Shown here piece after piece: positions 10,164 to 19,284 of a stretch of 64,000 nucleotides of DNA (positions are counted from its first letter, which is position 1; each line of letters starts with the position of its first letter). The translations under genes and the position numbers were made by a program. The DNA comes from Bacteroidota bacterium (GTDB taxonomy: Bacteria > Bacteroidota > Bacteroidia > Bacteroidales > VadinHA17): contig DRFJ01000054.1 in the NCBI GenBank assembly GCA_011050615.1, positions 1-64,000 of the forward strand, given 5' to 3'. Under the pieces are notes generated by a model. It saw nothing but the letters and a program-made list of their open reading frames with translations, was not told where the DNA came from and made no database searches.

Positions 10164-10853
10164 TTATTGTGCCTGGCCGCTCAGATATCTTATCAATATA
10201 AGAGCTGGGGAAAATTCCAGTGTGCAAAGATACAAAATCATATAAAATAATGAAAAACTCCTCCTAAGAAAAATATATACAAGCCTTACTATCCTGAAAA
10301 TAAGGATAATAGCTATCATGAAGAAAGACAGAAATATGAGGTATTTATCGGGGACACTTATCAGGTAAGATATAAGAAAATTGACTATCATCAGCAGTAT
10401 ACCGATTAGTTTATAATTCAGCGAAACATTGAACAGGTATTCCCTGAAAGCATCCGCTGTACGGGACAGCGAACCTGCAGCCAGGCAGGTCAGGTATGTG
10501 AAGGAAATCCCCGCTGTAACTATGAGCAGGTTGAAAAGCCAGAGCATTAAGGATTTGAGATCAAAGAAGGTGACATTAAAATGGATTTCCGCGAAAAGAA
10601 TAAATGTAGATATACTTATTATGCTTAAAAAGCCCAGTAAAACATTGAATAATTGTATACCCGGGTTACTTCTGCGGTAAGCGGTATGTGCGTATTTATT
10701 GCTGAAGACTATTTTAATGATCGTGGCCAGGGAATATTTTTCGGTCATCGAGATAAGGAGATAGATCAATACCGGCAGGATGAGAAGGGCAAATATCCCT
10801 TCTGACCTGAAGATGTCTTCGGTAAAGGGTTCAGGTATACGTTGGGTAGTCAT
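10164..10853 (-). CDS. DUF4271-like integral membrane protein
   Basis: Multi-TM protein next to hemD/rnpA as in other Bacteroidota; start taken at the internal Met (10851-10853) to avoid overlap with deoC. Confidence 0.65.
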   Translation of the reverse strand: MTTQRIPEPFTEDIFRSEGIFALLILPVLIYLLISMTEKYSLATIIKIVFSNKYAHTAYRRSNPGIQLFNVLLGFLSIISISTFILFAEIHFNVTFFDLKSLMLWLFNLLIVTAGISFTYLTCLAAGSLSRTADAFREYLFNVSLNYKLIGILLMIVNFLISYLISVPDKYLIFLSFFMIAIILIFRIVRLVYIFLRRSFSLFYMILYLCTLEFSPALILIRYLSGQAQ

Positions 10854-10860
10854 TATTAAA

Positions 10861-11706
10861 TCAGAAATAATCCACATTTCTTCCTTCGACTTCGCTAAGT
10901 AAAATATTGGCCAGACGGCTTGCACCTATCCTGAAATTTTCGGGTAAAAGCCATTCTTTACCCAGTATCGTTTCAACAAGAGAATAGTAACTCAGGGCAT
11001 CCTCTGTGCTTGCTATTCCACCGGCTGGTTTAATACCGATCATTTTACCGCTGGCATGGTAGAAATTTTTGATTGCATGGCACATAATATATACAGCATC
11101 AGGAGAGGCTGATACTTTTTCTTTTCCCGTGGAGGTTTTTATAAAATCAGCACCTGATTCCATTGCTAGTATTGAGGCACTGTATATTAATTCAGGATCT
11201 GACAGCACTCCGCTTTCTATAATGATCTTCAGGCGTTTACCACCCATAATTTCCTTTACTGAGGCTATCTCATCCCTGATATAATTTTTATTACCCTCAA
11301 TGAATTCACCAGGGGGCATTACCATGTCGATTTCATCGGCACCGGCCTCGATGGCTTCCCTGGTCTCGGCTATCTTCACCGATGTGGTGGTTTGGGATGA
11401 GGGGAAGCCGCCGGCCACGGAAGCAATTTTTACCGTGGGTATTGCAAGCCTCTTTTTCAAAACGTGAACAAAGCGCGGATAAACGCATATGGCAGCAAAG
11501 CACGGCAGATCAGGGAAAACAAACTGATAGTTATTTATTTTTTCACATATGTCTTCGATTGTGGCTGCTGTGTCAGTTACATTCAGGCTTGTAAAATCAA
11601 GCAGTCCCAGAATCCTTCTGGTGTTCACAGGATTATTATCTGCCTGAAGCCGTGAGATAAGAATCTGTATGTCTTCCTTGCTTTTTCCCTGGAAAGTATT
11701 ACTCAT
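10861..11706 (-). CDS. deoC: Deoxyribose-phosphate aldolase
   Basis: 281 aa; GADEIDMVMPPGEF, GADFIKTSTGKEKVSASPDAV, IKPAGGIAS. Confidence 0.93.
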   Translation of the reverse strand: MSNTFQGKSKEDIQILISRLQADNNPVNTRRILGLLDFTSLNVTDTAATIEDICEKINNYQFVFPDLPCFAAICVYPRFVHVLKKRLAIPTVKIASVAGGFPSSQTTTSVKIAETREAIEAGADEIDMVMPPGEFIEGNKNYIRDEIASVKEIMGGKRLKIIIESGVLSDPELIYSASILAMESGADFIKTSTGKEKVSASPDAVYIMCHAIKNFYHASGKMIGIKPAGGIASTEDALSYYSLVETILGKEWLLPENFRIGASRLANILLSEVEGRNVDYF

Positions 11707-11707
11707 T

Positions 11708-13087
11708 TTAATGTTTGTTTAGTTTTTTATTCCGTGCCAGAGAGGCAAATATGGCCGGGATACAAATTATTGCAAATATAATAAGACCGGTCCTTATTGT
11801 TTTAAGAAGCTGGTCATAGTTTGAGGGATTAATAGCTTCATCGCCCAGGTTAAGAGATATAAGCATCATTGCAATGCCGAGGCTTGTAGTCTGTCCTATC
11901 ATTCTCATTGTCCCGAGCATGCCACTTGCTACACCAAGGTGTTTCTTTTCTACACTGCTCATTATGGCATTTGAATTAGGAGAGCTGAAAAGCGCATAGC
12001 CGAGGCCGATAAAGGCCAGGATACCTGTTATATAGAATAATGATGTTGATTGTTGAATGAAAGTAAGGGCAAAAATACCTGTTGAGGTAAAAGCTATCCC
12101 TGCAGATGCTATATGCCCGGGATTTTTCCTGTCTGATAATTTTCCGGCTGGGATGGAAAAAAGAGCCATAACAATGGGTTGTGTCATAATTACAAGCCCT
12201 GCCGTTCGTGCATCCAGTCCTTTCAGATACTGGAGATAGAGGCTCATAAAGAAACCTATCCCTGATGTGGCGGCATAATGTATCATGGCAGCAAGGTTGG
12301 AAAAGCTGAAGGCTTTATTTGAGACGAGAAGGTTAATATTGAGCAGGGGGAAGCTTGCTCGTCTTTCATAAAGGAAAAATACTATAATCAACAGCAAACC
12401 TGATACTATAAGTACAATCCCTGTTATTCCGGGTATTCTTGAAAAGCCCAGAATGGAGAGTACGAGTCCTCCTCCAAGTAAGACCGAACCGGGTATATCG
12501 AGCTTTTCACCCCTGGCTTCTGACCATTCTGTTTTTATTTTCCTGTAGGTAAGCCAGGCCGCTGCTGCTGAGACAGGAACGAGAAAGGCAAAAATACTTC
12601 TCCAGCCAAAATACTCGGTGAGCAGGCCCCCGAGGAAGGGTCCGCTCGAAAGCCCTGCATAAACGGCCGTAATATTTATTCCCATAGCTCTTCCTCTCTC
12701 TCCGGGAGGGAAAACGGAAGTGATTATAGCCATGCTGGTGCCGAAAATCATGGCACTTGATATCCCTTGCAATACCCTGAAAACAAGGAAAGAGCTGATA
12801 TTATGTGTGAAAAGCACGCAGCTTGTGGTAAGGGTAAAGAGGATAAGGCCAAACATAAAAATCTTTTTCCTGCCAAGGATATCACCCAGTCTGCCAAAGG
12901 GCAGCATAAAGACTGCTGTTCCAAGCAGGTAGGCTGTGACCACCCAGTTCAGCTGCCTGGCACTTGCTCCCAGTTCTTCACCTATCGAAGGAAGGGCAAG
13001 GTTTACTGAGGCGCCCATGAAGGGCGTTATAAAGGCTGCAAAAGCTGCTATATAAAGTACAGATCTCTTTAGCTCTTTTGTATTCAT
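11708..13087 (-). CDS. MFS transporter, DHA2-like drug/efflux family
   Basis: LALPSIGEELGASARQLNWVVTAYLLGTAVFMLPFGRLGDILGRKKIF; about 14 TM helices. Confidence 0.85.
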   Translation of the reverse strand: MNTKELKRSVLYIAAFAAFITPFMGASVNLALPSIGEELGASARQLNWVVTAYLLGTAVFMLPFGRLGDILGRKKIFMFGLILFTLTTSCVLFTHNISSFLVFRVLQGISSAMIFGTSMAIITSVFPPGERGRAMGINITAVYAGLSSGPFLGGLLTEYFGWRSIFAFLVPVSAAAAWLTYRKIKTEWSEARGEKLDIPGSVLLGGGLVLSILGFSRIPGITGIVLIVSGLLLIIVFFLYERRASFPLLNINLLVSNKAFSFSNLAAMIHYAATSGIGFFMSLYLQYLKGLDARTAGLVIMTQPIVMALFSIPAGKLSDRKNPGHIASAGIAFTSTGIFALTFIQQSTSLFYITGILAFIGLGYALFSSPNSNAIMSSVEKKHLGVASGMLGTMRMIGQTTSLGIAMMLISLNLGDEAINPSNYDQLLKTIRTGLIIFAIICIPAIFASLARNKKLNKH

Positions 13088-13536
13088 TCCTTGTTTTTTG
13101 TGTCAATGATGATAGTTACCGGTCCGTCATTCACCAGGCTAACATCCATCATTGCCCCGAATTCTCCGGTACCGGGTTCCTTGCCGGATAATTCGGTAAA
13201 ATATTCGATGAACCTCCTATAAACAGGTATGGCTTTACCAGGCTTTGCTGCTTTTATATATGATGGCCTGTTCCCCTTTTTTGTCTTTGCATGCAGAGTG
13301 AACTGGCTTACAACAATTATGTCACCCTCAATATCACCGAGCGACAGGTTCATTATTCCTTCACTGTCGTCAAAGATCCTGAGTTGATAAATCTTATTTG
13401 CAAGCCATTTAATATCTTCCTCATTATCAGCATCCTCAATGCCAAGGAGAACAAGAAGGCCTTTTCCTATTTTCGTTTTAACCAGGCCTTCTATGGTGAC
13501 CGATGCTGTGCTTACTCTCTGGACAACTGCTCTCAT
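13084..13536 (-). CDS. dtd: D-aminoacyl-tRNA deacylase
   Basis: MRAVVQRVSTASVTIEG...VVSQFTLHAKTKKGNRPSYIKAAKP...GEFGAMMDVSLVNDGPVTIIID. Confidence 0.95.
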   Translation of the reverse strand: MRAVVQRVSTASVTIEGLVKTKIGKGLLVLLGIEDADNEEDIKWLANKIYQLRIFDDSEGIMNLSLGDIEGDIIVVSQFTLHAKTKKGNRPSYIKAAKPGKAIPVYRRFIEYFTELSGKEPGTGEFGAMMDVSLVNDGPVTIIIDTKNKE

Positions 13537-13661
13537 AGCTTCTGTAATAAAGGGTCAAAGATACTAAATATCCCAGAGCATAACGTTGGTATTTTTTACA
13601 CGGGAAATTATGTTTTTCATAATCTAAATAATACTTTTGTATTCATTTTTTCTCCGGAGTA

Positions 13662-14225
13662 ATGGAATTTATTACTGTATTTATCATAGCAGTCGGTCTT
13701 TCCTTCGATTCATTTGCTGTTTCCCTTGGCTCTGGTGCAATGGAACCGGATATTTCCTTCGGCCGTGCAATAAAAATTGCTACAGTACTGGCTCTCTTCC
13801 AGGGTCTGTTTCCCGTAATAGGTTTTTACCTTGGATATTTTGTTCATGAGCGCGTTGAATCGCTTGATCACTGGATAGCCTTCGGCTTACTGGCTTTCAT
13901 AGGTACGAGGATGGTTATAGAAGGTCTTGGCACACTACCCTGCCGGAAGAAAAATAATACAATAACAAATTACACGCTCTTTTCAATGGCCGTAGGTACC
14001 AGCATTGATGCCCTGGCTGTTGGAATAAGTTTTGCCTTAATTTCTCAAAGGATATGGTTTGCGGCAATAATAATAGGCCTGGTAACTTTCCTGGCTTCAA
14101 TGACAGCGATAAGGATAGGCAAGTTTGCCGGGCCAAGGCTTGGATCTAGGGTTGAAATAATCGGAGGATTGTTGCTAATTGGCATAGGTGTGAAAATCCT
14201 GCTGGAACACACTGTTCTTGCCTGA
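13662..14225 (+). CDS. mntP: Manganese efflux pump MntP
   Basis: VGLSFDSFAVSLGSG and GTSIDALAVGISFAL paired motifs; 187 aa. Confidence 0.9.
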   Translation: MEFITVFIIAVGLSFDSFAVSLGSGAMEPDISFGRAIKIATVLALFQGLFPVIGFYLGYFVHERVESLDHWIAFGLLAFIGTRMVIEGLGTLPCRKKNNTITNYTLFSMAVGTSIDALAVGISFALISQRIWFAAIIIGLVTFLASMTAIRIGKFAGPRLGSRVEIIGGLLLIGIGVKILLEHTVLA

Positions 14226-14244
14226 AAGCCTCTAAAGCATGCAC

Positions 14245-15081
14245 TCATAATGTGAATTTCTTCATTTCAGGCTTCCTTTCATGGTATGTAGCCATTTCGG
14301 TGAACCCGGCCTTTTTCAGCAGCCTGTAAGCCTCATCGAAATGTTGCCCCAGCCGGGCCGGACTATGTGCATCTGAGTTCACAAGTACAGGCACTCCCTC
14401 TTCCCTGAATATATGCAGGTAGCGACGGTCAGGGTAGAAATCACGGAGAGGTTTATTCATCCCGTTGGTGTTAACTTCAAAAGCTACACCTGACTTTTTT
14501 AATTGTCCTGCCAGGCTACGGTAAAGAGGTTCAGCGTTATGAGAAGGATGATACCTGAAAATCCTGACGAGGTCGGGATGTGCCATAAAATCGAATAAAC
14601 CTGAAGATGCGGCCTGCGCTACAAGGCCAAAATATTTTTCAAAAATCATGTCTATGTCTTTATTCTCATAATATTCAGGTCCAAGGTCTACACTGGAGTC
14701 CTCCATATAATGTACAGAACCAATAACATAATCCAGGGGCAGACCAGCGATATACCCGGATATCTCTTCTTCTTTGCCCGGGAAATAATCAACCTCAAGG
14801 CCAAGTCTGACAATTAAGGCATTTTCGTTTTCCTTAAGTTTTATGATACGGTTAATGTATTCATCAAGCAATGATAGCTTTATGCTCCAGTCCTGCTGCT
14901 CCCCGGTAAGGGTAAGATGATCGGAAAAGCCTATTTCCGAAAGGCCGGCATCAATTGCCCTGCTTATATATTCCTCAGGCCAGGCTTTGCCATCACTATA
15001 ATATGTGTGTACGTGATAATCTGTCTTGTATATCGATCCGCCGAAGGACATATTTTGCTTATGTTTGTTAAAGGTGGTCAA
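14245..15081 (-). CDS. PHP-domain histidinol-phosphatase family protein
   Basis: DYHVHTYYSDG, IGFSDH, VNSDAHSPARLGQHF. Confidence 0.85.
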   Translation of the reverse strand: MTTFNKHKQNMSFGGSIYKTDYHVHTYYSDGKAWPEEYISRAIDAGLSEIGFSDHLTLTGEQQDWSIKLSLLDEYINRIIKLKENENALIVRLGLEVDYFPGKEEEISGYIAGLPLDYVIGSVHYMEDSSVDLGPEYYENKDIDMIFEKYFGLVAQAASSGLFDFMAHPDLVRIFRYHPSHNAEPLYRSLAGQLKKSGVAFEVNTNGMNKPLRDFYPDRRYLHIFREEGVPVLVNSDAHSPARLGQHFDEAYRLLKKAGFTEMATYHERKPEMKKFTL

Positions 15082-15177
15082 AATAGTCAGAAAAAAGCAA
15101 TAATATAAAAACCGGATAAATTTGTCAGGATAATTATTTAAATAGGTTACTTTGTAGATATAAATTGTTAATAAGGT

Positions 15178-15870
15178 ATGATAAAAAATAATAAGTGCCA
15201 GTGCTCAGACTGCCAGTTCCGGAATGTGGCATTTTCGACTCTCGGGGATTCGGAAGTAACAACACTTTGTGACTACCATAAGGAATACTCATTCGGCAGG
15301 GGAGGTATTATACATAAGGAAGATGATCCCATCCAGGATTTTAAGTATTTAAAAAGCGGACTTGTAAAAGTATACAAGGAGACACAGACGGGGCATGAGC
15401 AGATAATAGCAATCACAAAACCGTTTGAATTTGTCAGCAACATAAGTATTTTCTCTGAAGAGAGATATAAATACTCAGTGTCGGCAATTGAGGAATCGGT
15501 GATATGCAGCATTAAGCTGGATCATATCCGGTCACTGGTGCTGAGTCATGGTAATTTTGCACTTCAGCTGATGATCAAGCTTTCACAGATAAGCGATAAG
15601 ATTATTTTGCAGACTCTGGATATCAGAAGCCGCAATCTTGCCGGCAGGGTGGCTTATATCCTTTTATATTTTGCCAGGGATATTTATAAGTCAATGATTT
15701 TTGAGCTGCCTGTTTCGCGCAAGGAGATAGCCGATTATATAAGCATGAGTACGGCGAATGTCATAAGAAGCCTTTCAGATTTCAGAAAGGAAGGCATCAT
15801 TCAGCTGCATGGTAAGACGATTGAAATTGTTAATCCGGAGAAGCTTGAGATGATATCCTCAAAGGGATGA
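15178..15870 (+). CDS. Crp/Fnr-family transcriptional regulator with Cys-rich N-terminus
   Basis: cNMP-like domain plus HTH (SRKEIADYISMSTANVIRSLSDFRKEGIIQLHGKTIEI); N-terminal NNKCQCSDCQFRN. Confidence 0.85.
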   Translation: MIKNNKCQCSDCQFRNVAFSTLGDSEVTTLCDYHKEYSFGRGGIIHKEDDPIQDFKYLKSGLVKVYKETQTGHEQIIAITKPFEFVSNISIFSEERYKYSVSAIEESVICSIKLDHIRSLVLSHGNFALQLMIKLSQISDKIILQTLDIRSRNLAGRVAYILLYFARDIYKSMIFELPVSRKEIADYISMSTANVIRSLSDFRKEGIIQLHGKTIEIVNPEKLEMISSKG

Positions 15871-15973
15871 CATCTGCATAAGACTGTTCCAGAACATTCG
15901 TATTGGCAGATCCTGTTTCGCAGAAATTAATACTTTTATATAGTTTATTTCTGAACCTTTTAAATCCGTACAA

Positions 15974-17899
15974 ATGAAGAGGACGTTGTTTTTGATTTCA
16001 CTTGTTCTGCTGGCAGCTAATGTTTTCAGTCAGGACTATAAAATCCTGAATCCTGTTATCTGGCCCGAGTCGGATGCCAATGATTCGGTATACACCGTTG
16101 GCGGTTACAGGCATGGCCTGAGTTTTTTCCCCCAGGTAAGGCATGATGACGTGGAATATATTGCAGGAGAGAAATTAGACTTTGACAAATTCCATTCCGC
16201 CGATGTGATAAATGAGTGGCTGGTGAGATGGTCACAGGAATATCCTGACCTCGTTGATCTTTACCAGGTAGCCGAAAGTTTTGAAGGAAGGCCAATATTA
16301 CAGATGACCATTACAAACAAAAGTAAGGGGAAACATACCGATAAACCTGCTGCCTTTTTTGAAGGTAACAGGCACAGTGGTGAGATAACCAGTACTGAAT
16401 CAGTCATGTGGCTTGCCCGGTACCTTTTAAACTCTTATGGCAAGGATGATGAAATAAGCAGGCTTGTTGATAATTTTACCTTCTATCTGAGGCCCGTGAA
16501 TAACCCTGACGGGCATAACCTTTACATACATACAGCCCAGAGTAACCGCAGTACCGTGCGACCAACCGATAATGACAATGACGGCTTGCTGGATGAGGAC
16601 TCCCCGGATGATATCAATGGTGATGGCATAATATTGTCGATGAGATGGAAAGACGATGAGAAGGGCAATATGATAATTGATCCTGAAGATCCGGGTGGCA
16701 GGATAATGAAAAGAGTAAGCCCCGGCGAAGGAGATTACAGGCTCGAGCCGGAAGGTATTGACAATGATGGTGACGGTCGCATTAATGAAGACGGTATCGG
16801 GGGGCTTGATCTTCACAGGAATTATCCTGAAAACTGGAGACCCGAAAGTAATGTTGAGGCAACAGGAAGAGGGTTTACTCAGAGGGGTGCCGGAGAATAC
16901 CCGCTGAGTGAGACAGAAACACGTTCAGTTGTAACTTTCCTCCTGTCACATCCCAATGTTTATATAGTCAACTCCATGGATACCAGGGTTCCCATGCACC
17001 TCAGACCACCTTCAACATCTCCTTCAGATGAGAGAATGTATGAAGAAGATCTTGAGTGGTATAAGTATTTTGATGAAATAGGAAAGAAAATAACAGGCTA
17101 CCAAAGGGCAGGTGATGTCTACCAGGATTACGGGGGAGGAAATCCCCTCTTCGGTCACGGTCCGGATTTCGGTTACTGGTACTATGGTTCAATATGGTAC
17201 GGCGATGAGCTCTGGAACGGGGCCAGGTTCAAAGATTATGATGACGATGGGGATATTGATGAAATTGATCTGCTGAGATGGGATGATGAGGAAAATAACG
17301 GAGATGGTTTCATTGAATGGACTGAAGCTGTACATCCGGTGTATGGCAAGGTGGAAATAGGTGGTTTCCACCCGAAATTCTTTTCCCAGAATCCGCCTGC
17401 CAGACATCTTTTACCCTGGGCAAAAAACCAGGCACTGTTTAACCTGGAAATGGTGAAGCATCTTCCAATGCTGGAGTGGGATGATATTAAGGTTAAAAAA
17501 GAAAAGTCATATAAAAAAGACTCAACAGATTACAGAATAACTGTAACATACAGGAATACAGGTAAATTACCAACGGCACTTAAACAGGCACACCTGGTAA
17601 AAATTGTTAAGGAGGACCAGGTGACAATAAGTTTTGACAGGAAATTGGTGGAAGGAGAAGACCCGGTGATGAAAATTATAAGTGAAGAAAGAGGCAGGGG
17701 AAGAGGCTATTATGGAAGGTATGGAAGAGACCGGGCACAATCATCCCTTACTCTCGATGCGGGATATGCCCAGGGAGGCTGTACTAACAGCAGGGAGTTC
17801 ACGGTTCGGCTATATAGGGAAGCTGAAATCAGGGGTGAGGCAACTGTTTCATCCACAAGAGGGGGGATTCTGAAAGAAAAAGAGTTTGTTATTAAGTAA
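15974..17899 (+). CDS. Secreted M14-family zinc carboxypeptidase with Asp-rich Ca-binding-like loops
   Basis: Signal peptide; EGNRHSGEITSTES Zn motif, LDLHRNYP; DNDNDGLLDED, DINGDG, DNDGDGRINED, DDDGDIDE loops. Confidence 0.85.
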   Translation: MKRTLFLISLVLLAANVFSQDYKILNPVIWPESDANDSVYTVGGYRHGLSFFPQVRHDDVEYIAGEKLDFDKFHSADVINEWLVRWSQEYPDLVDLYQVAESFEGRPILQMTITNKSKGKHTDKPAAFFEGNRHSGEITSTESVMWLARYLLNSYGKDDEISRLVDNFTFYLRPVNNPDGHNLYIHTAQSNRSTVRPTDNDNDGLLDEDSPDDINGDGIILSMRWKDDEKGNMIIDPEDPGGRIMKRVSPGEGDYRLEPEGIDNDGDGRINEDGIGGLDLHRNYPENWRPESNVEATGRGFTQRGAGEYPLSETETRSVVTFLLSHPNVYIVNSMDTRVPMHLRPPSTSPSDERMYEEDLEWYKYFDEIGKKITGYQRAGDVYQDYGGGNPLFGHGPDFGYWYYGSIWYGDELWNGARFKDYDDDGDIDEIDLLRWDDEENNGDGFIEWTEAVHPVYGKVEIGGFHPKFFSQNPPARHLLPWAKNQALFNLEMVKHLPMLEWDDIKVKKEKSYKKDSTDYRITVTYRNTGKLPTALKQAHLVKIVKEDQVTISFDRKLVEGEDPVMKIISEERGRGRGYYGRYGRDRAQSSLTLDAGYAQGGCTNSREFTVRLYREAEIRGEATVSSTRGGILKEKEFVIK

Positions 17900-17961
17900 A
17901 TGATGGTACGGGTCTGAATTACTTCGATGGATCTTCAGGTCCAAACCGGGTAAACTGGAAT

Positions 17962-19185
17962 ATGCCAAAAACTGGAAAGTACACCCTGACATTCTGGATA
18001 TTCGGTGGTTTCATCCTTGGTATAATCGCGGGTTCCGTTTTTGGAGAAGGAATCATTCCTTTTGTTGAACCTCTGGCCAGTATATTTCTGCGATTATTAA
18101 GGATGGCAATCATTCCGCTTATTATTACTTCTATAATAAGCGCTGTTGCTCAGGTCGGATCAGCACATGGACTGGGACGCATTGGTTTGCGAACTCTGGC
18201 ATATTACCTCATAACCAGCTGCCTGGCCATAATAACCGGTCAGACACTTGTAAATATATTGCAACCAGGAAGGGGAGCCGAGATTGGCCTCGAGGCAGAG
18301 CCGACAGGTATAGATGTTATTGAGCAGGGCCTGGGTGATATTTTGCTGAACATAATCCCTGAGAATCCCATTCATGCAATGGCATCGGGCGATGTCTTGC
18401 CCGTTATATTCTTTTCCATCCTTTTCGGTTTTTTCATTACAAAGCTAAAACCTGATCAGCGAGACCTGCTCAGGAATGTTTTTGATGCAGCATTTGAAGC
18501 TATGCTGAAAATGACCACCTTCATAATATGGTCTGCACCCTTTGGAGTTTTCGGGATAATTTCAAAGATAGTGGCAGAGACCGGCTTCAGTGCTTTCAAA
18601 TCACTGGGATTTTATTTCCTTGTGGTGCTGGCCGGCCTGGCAATACACATGTTAATTACCCTTCCGTTGTTATTGAGAACCCTGGGCAAAATAAATCCCG
18701 TAAAACATTACCGTGGTATGCTCCCGGCTCTTTTCACTGCTTTTTCAACATGTTCCACGATTGTCACCCTGCCACTCACAATGAAAGCCGTAACCGAAGA
18801 ATCGGGTGCATCAAAAAGGGCAGCCGGTTTTGTTTTACCTATAGGAGCCACAATGAATATGGATGGCACTGCTCTGTACGAATGCGTGGCAACCATTTTT
18901 ATAGCCCAGGTTTATGGCTTTGACCTCAGCTTTACCGCACAGATCACGGTAGCAGTTACGGCAGTACTGGCATCGATAGGGGCCGCAAGCATTCCAATGA
19001 GCGGCATGGTTATGATGTCAATAATTCTCAGTGCTGTAGGCCTGCCCCTGGAGGGTGTGGCAATAATACTGGCAGTTGACAGGATACTGGACATGTTCAG
19101 GACAACGGCAAATGTATTCAGTGACAGCTGCGGTGCTGTAATAATATCAAGATTTGAATCCCTGAGTGATCAAAAAGCAAATTAA
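17962..19185 (+). CDS. Dicarboxylate/amino acid:cation symporter (SDF/DAACS family)
   Basis: AFSTCSTIVTLPLTMKAV, VLPIGATMNMDGTALYECVATIFIAQ, VDRILDMFRTTANVFSDSCGAVI. Confidence 0.93.
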   Translation: MPKTGKYTLTFWIFGGFILGIIAGSVFGEGIIPFVEPLASIFLRLLRMAIIPLIITSIISAVAQVGSAHGLGRIGLRTLAYYLITSCLAIITGQTLVNILQPGRGAEIGLEAEPTGIDVIEQGLGDILLNIIPENPIHAMASGDVLPVIFFSILFGFFITKLKPDQRDLLRNVFDAAFEAMLKMTTFIIWSAPFGVFGIISKIVAETGFSAFKSLGFYFLVVLAGLAIHMLITLPLLLRTLGKINPVKHYRGMLPALFTAFSTCSTIVTLPLTMKAVTEESGASKRAAGFVLPIGATMNMDGTALYECVATIFIAQVYGFDLSFTAQITVAVTAVLASIGAASIPMSGMVMMSIILSAVGLPLEGVAIILAVDRILDMFRTTANVFSDSCGAVIISRFESLSDQKAN

Positions 19186-19284
19186 TGTTAAATATTGTCA
19201 GCTAATATGCTTTCTGATTTTTTTTAAATAATTTAACGGCTCATAAATAAGGGGGATCTTATAAAATATTTAAAATCAACAGTT

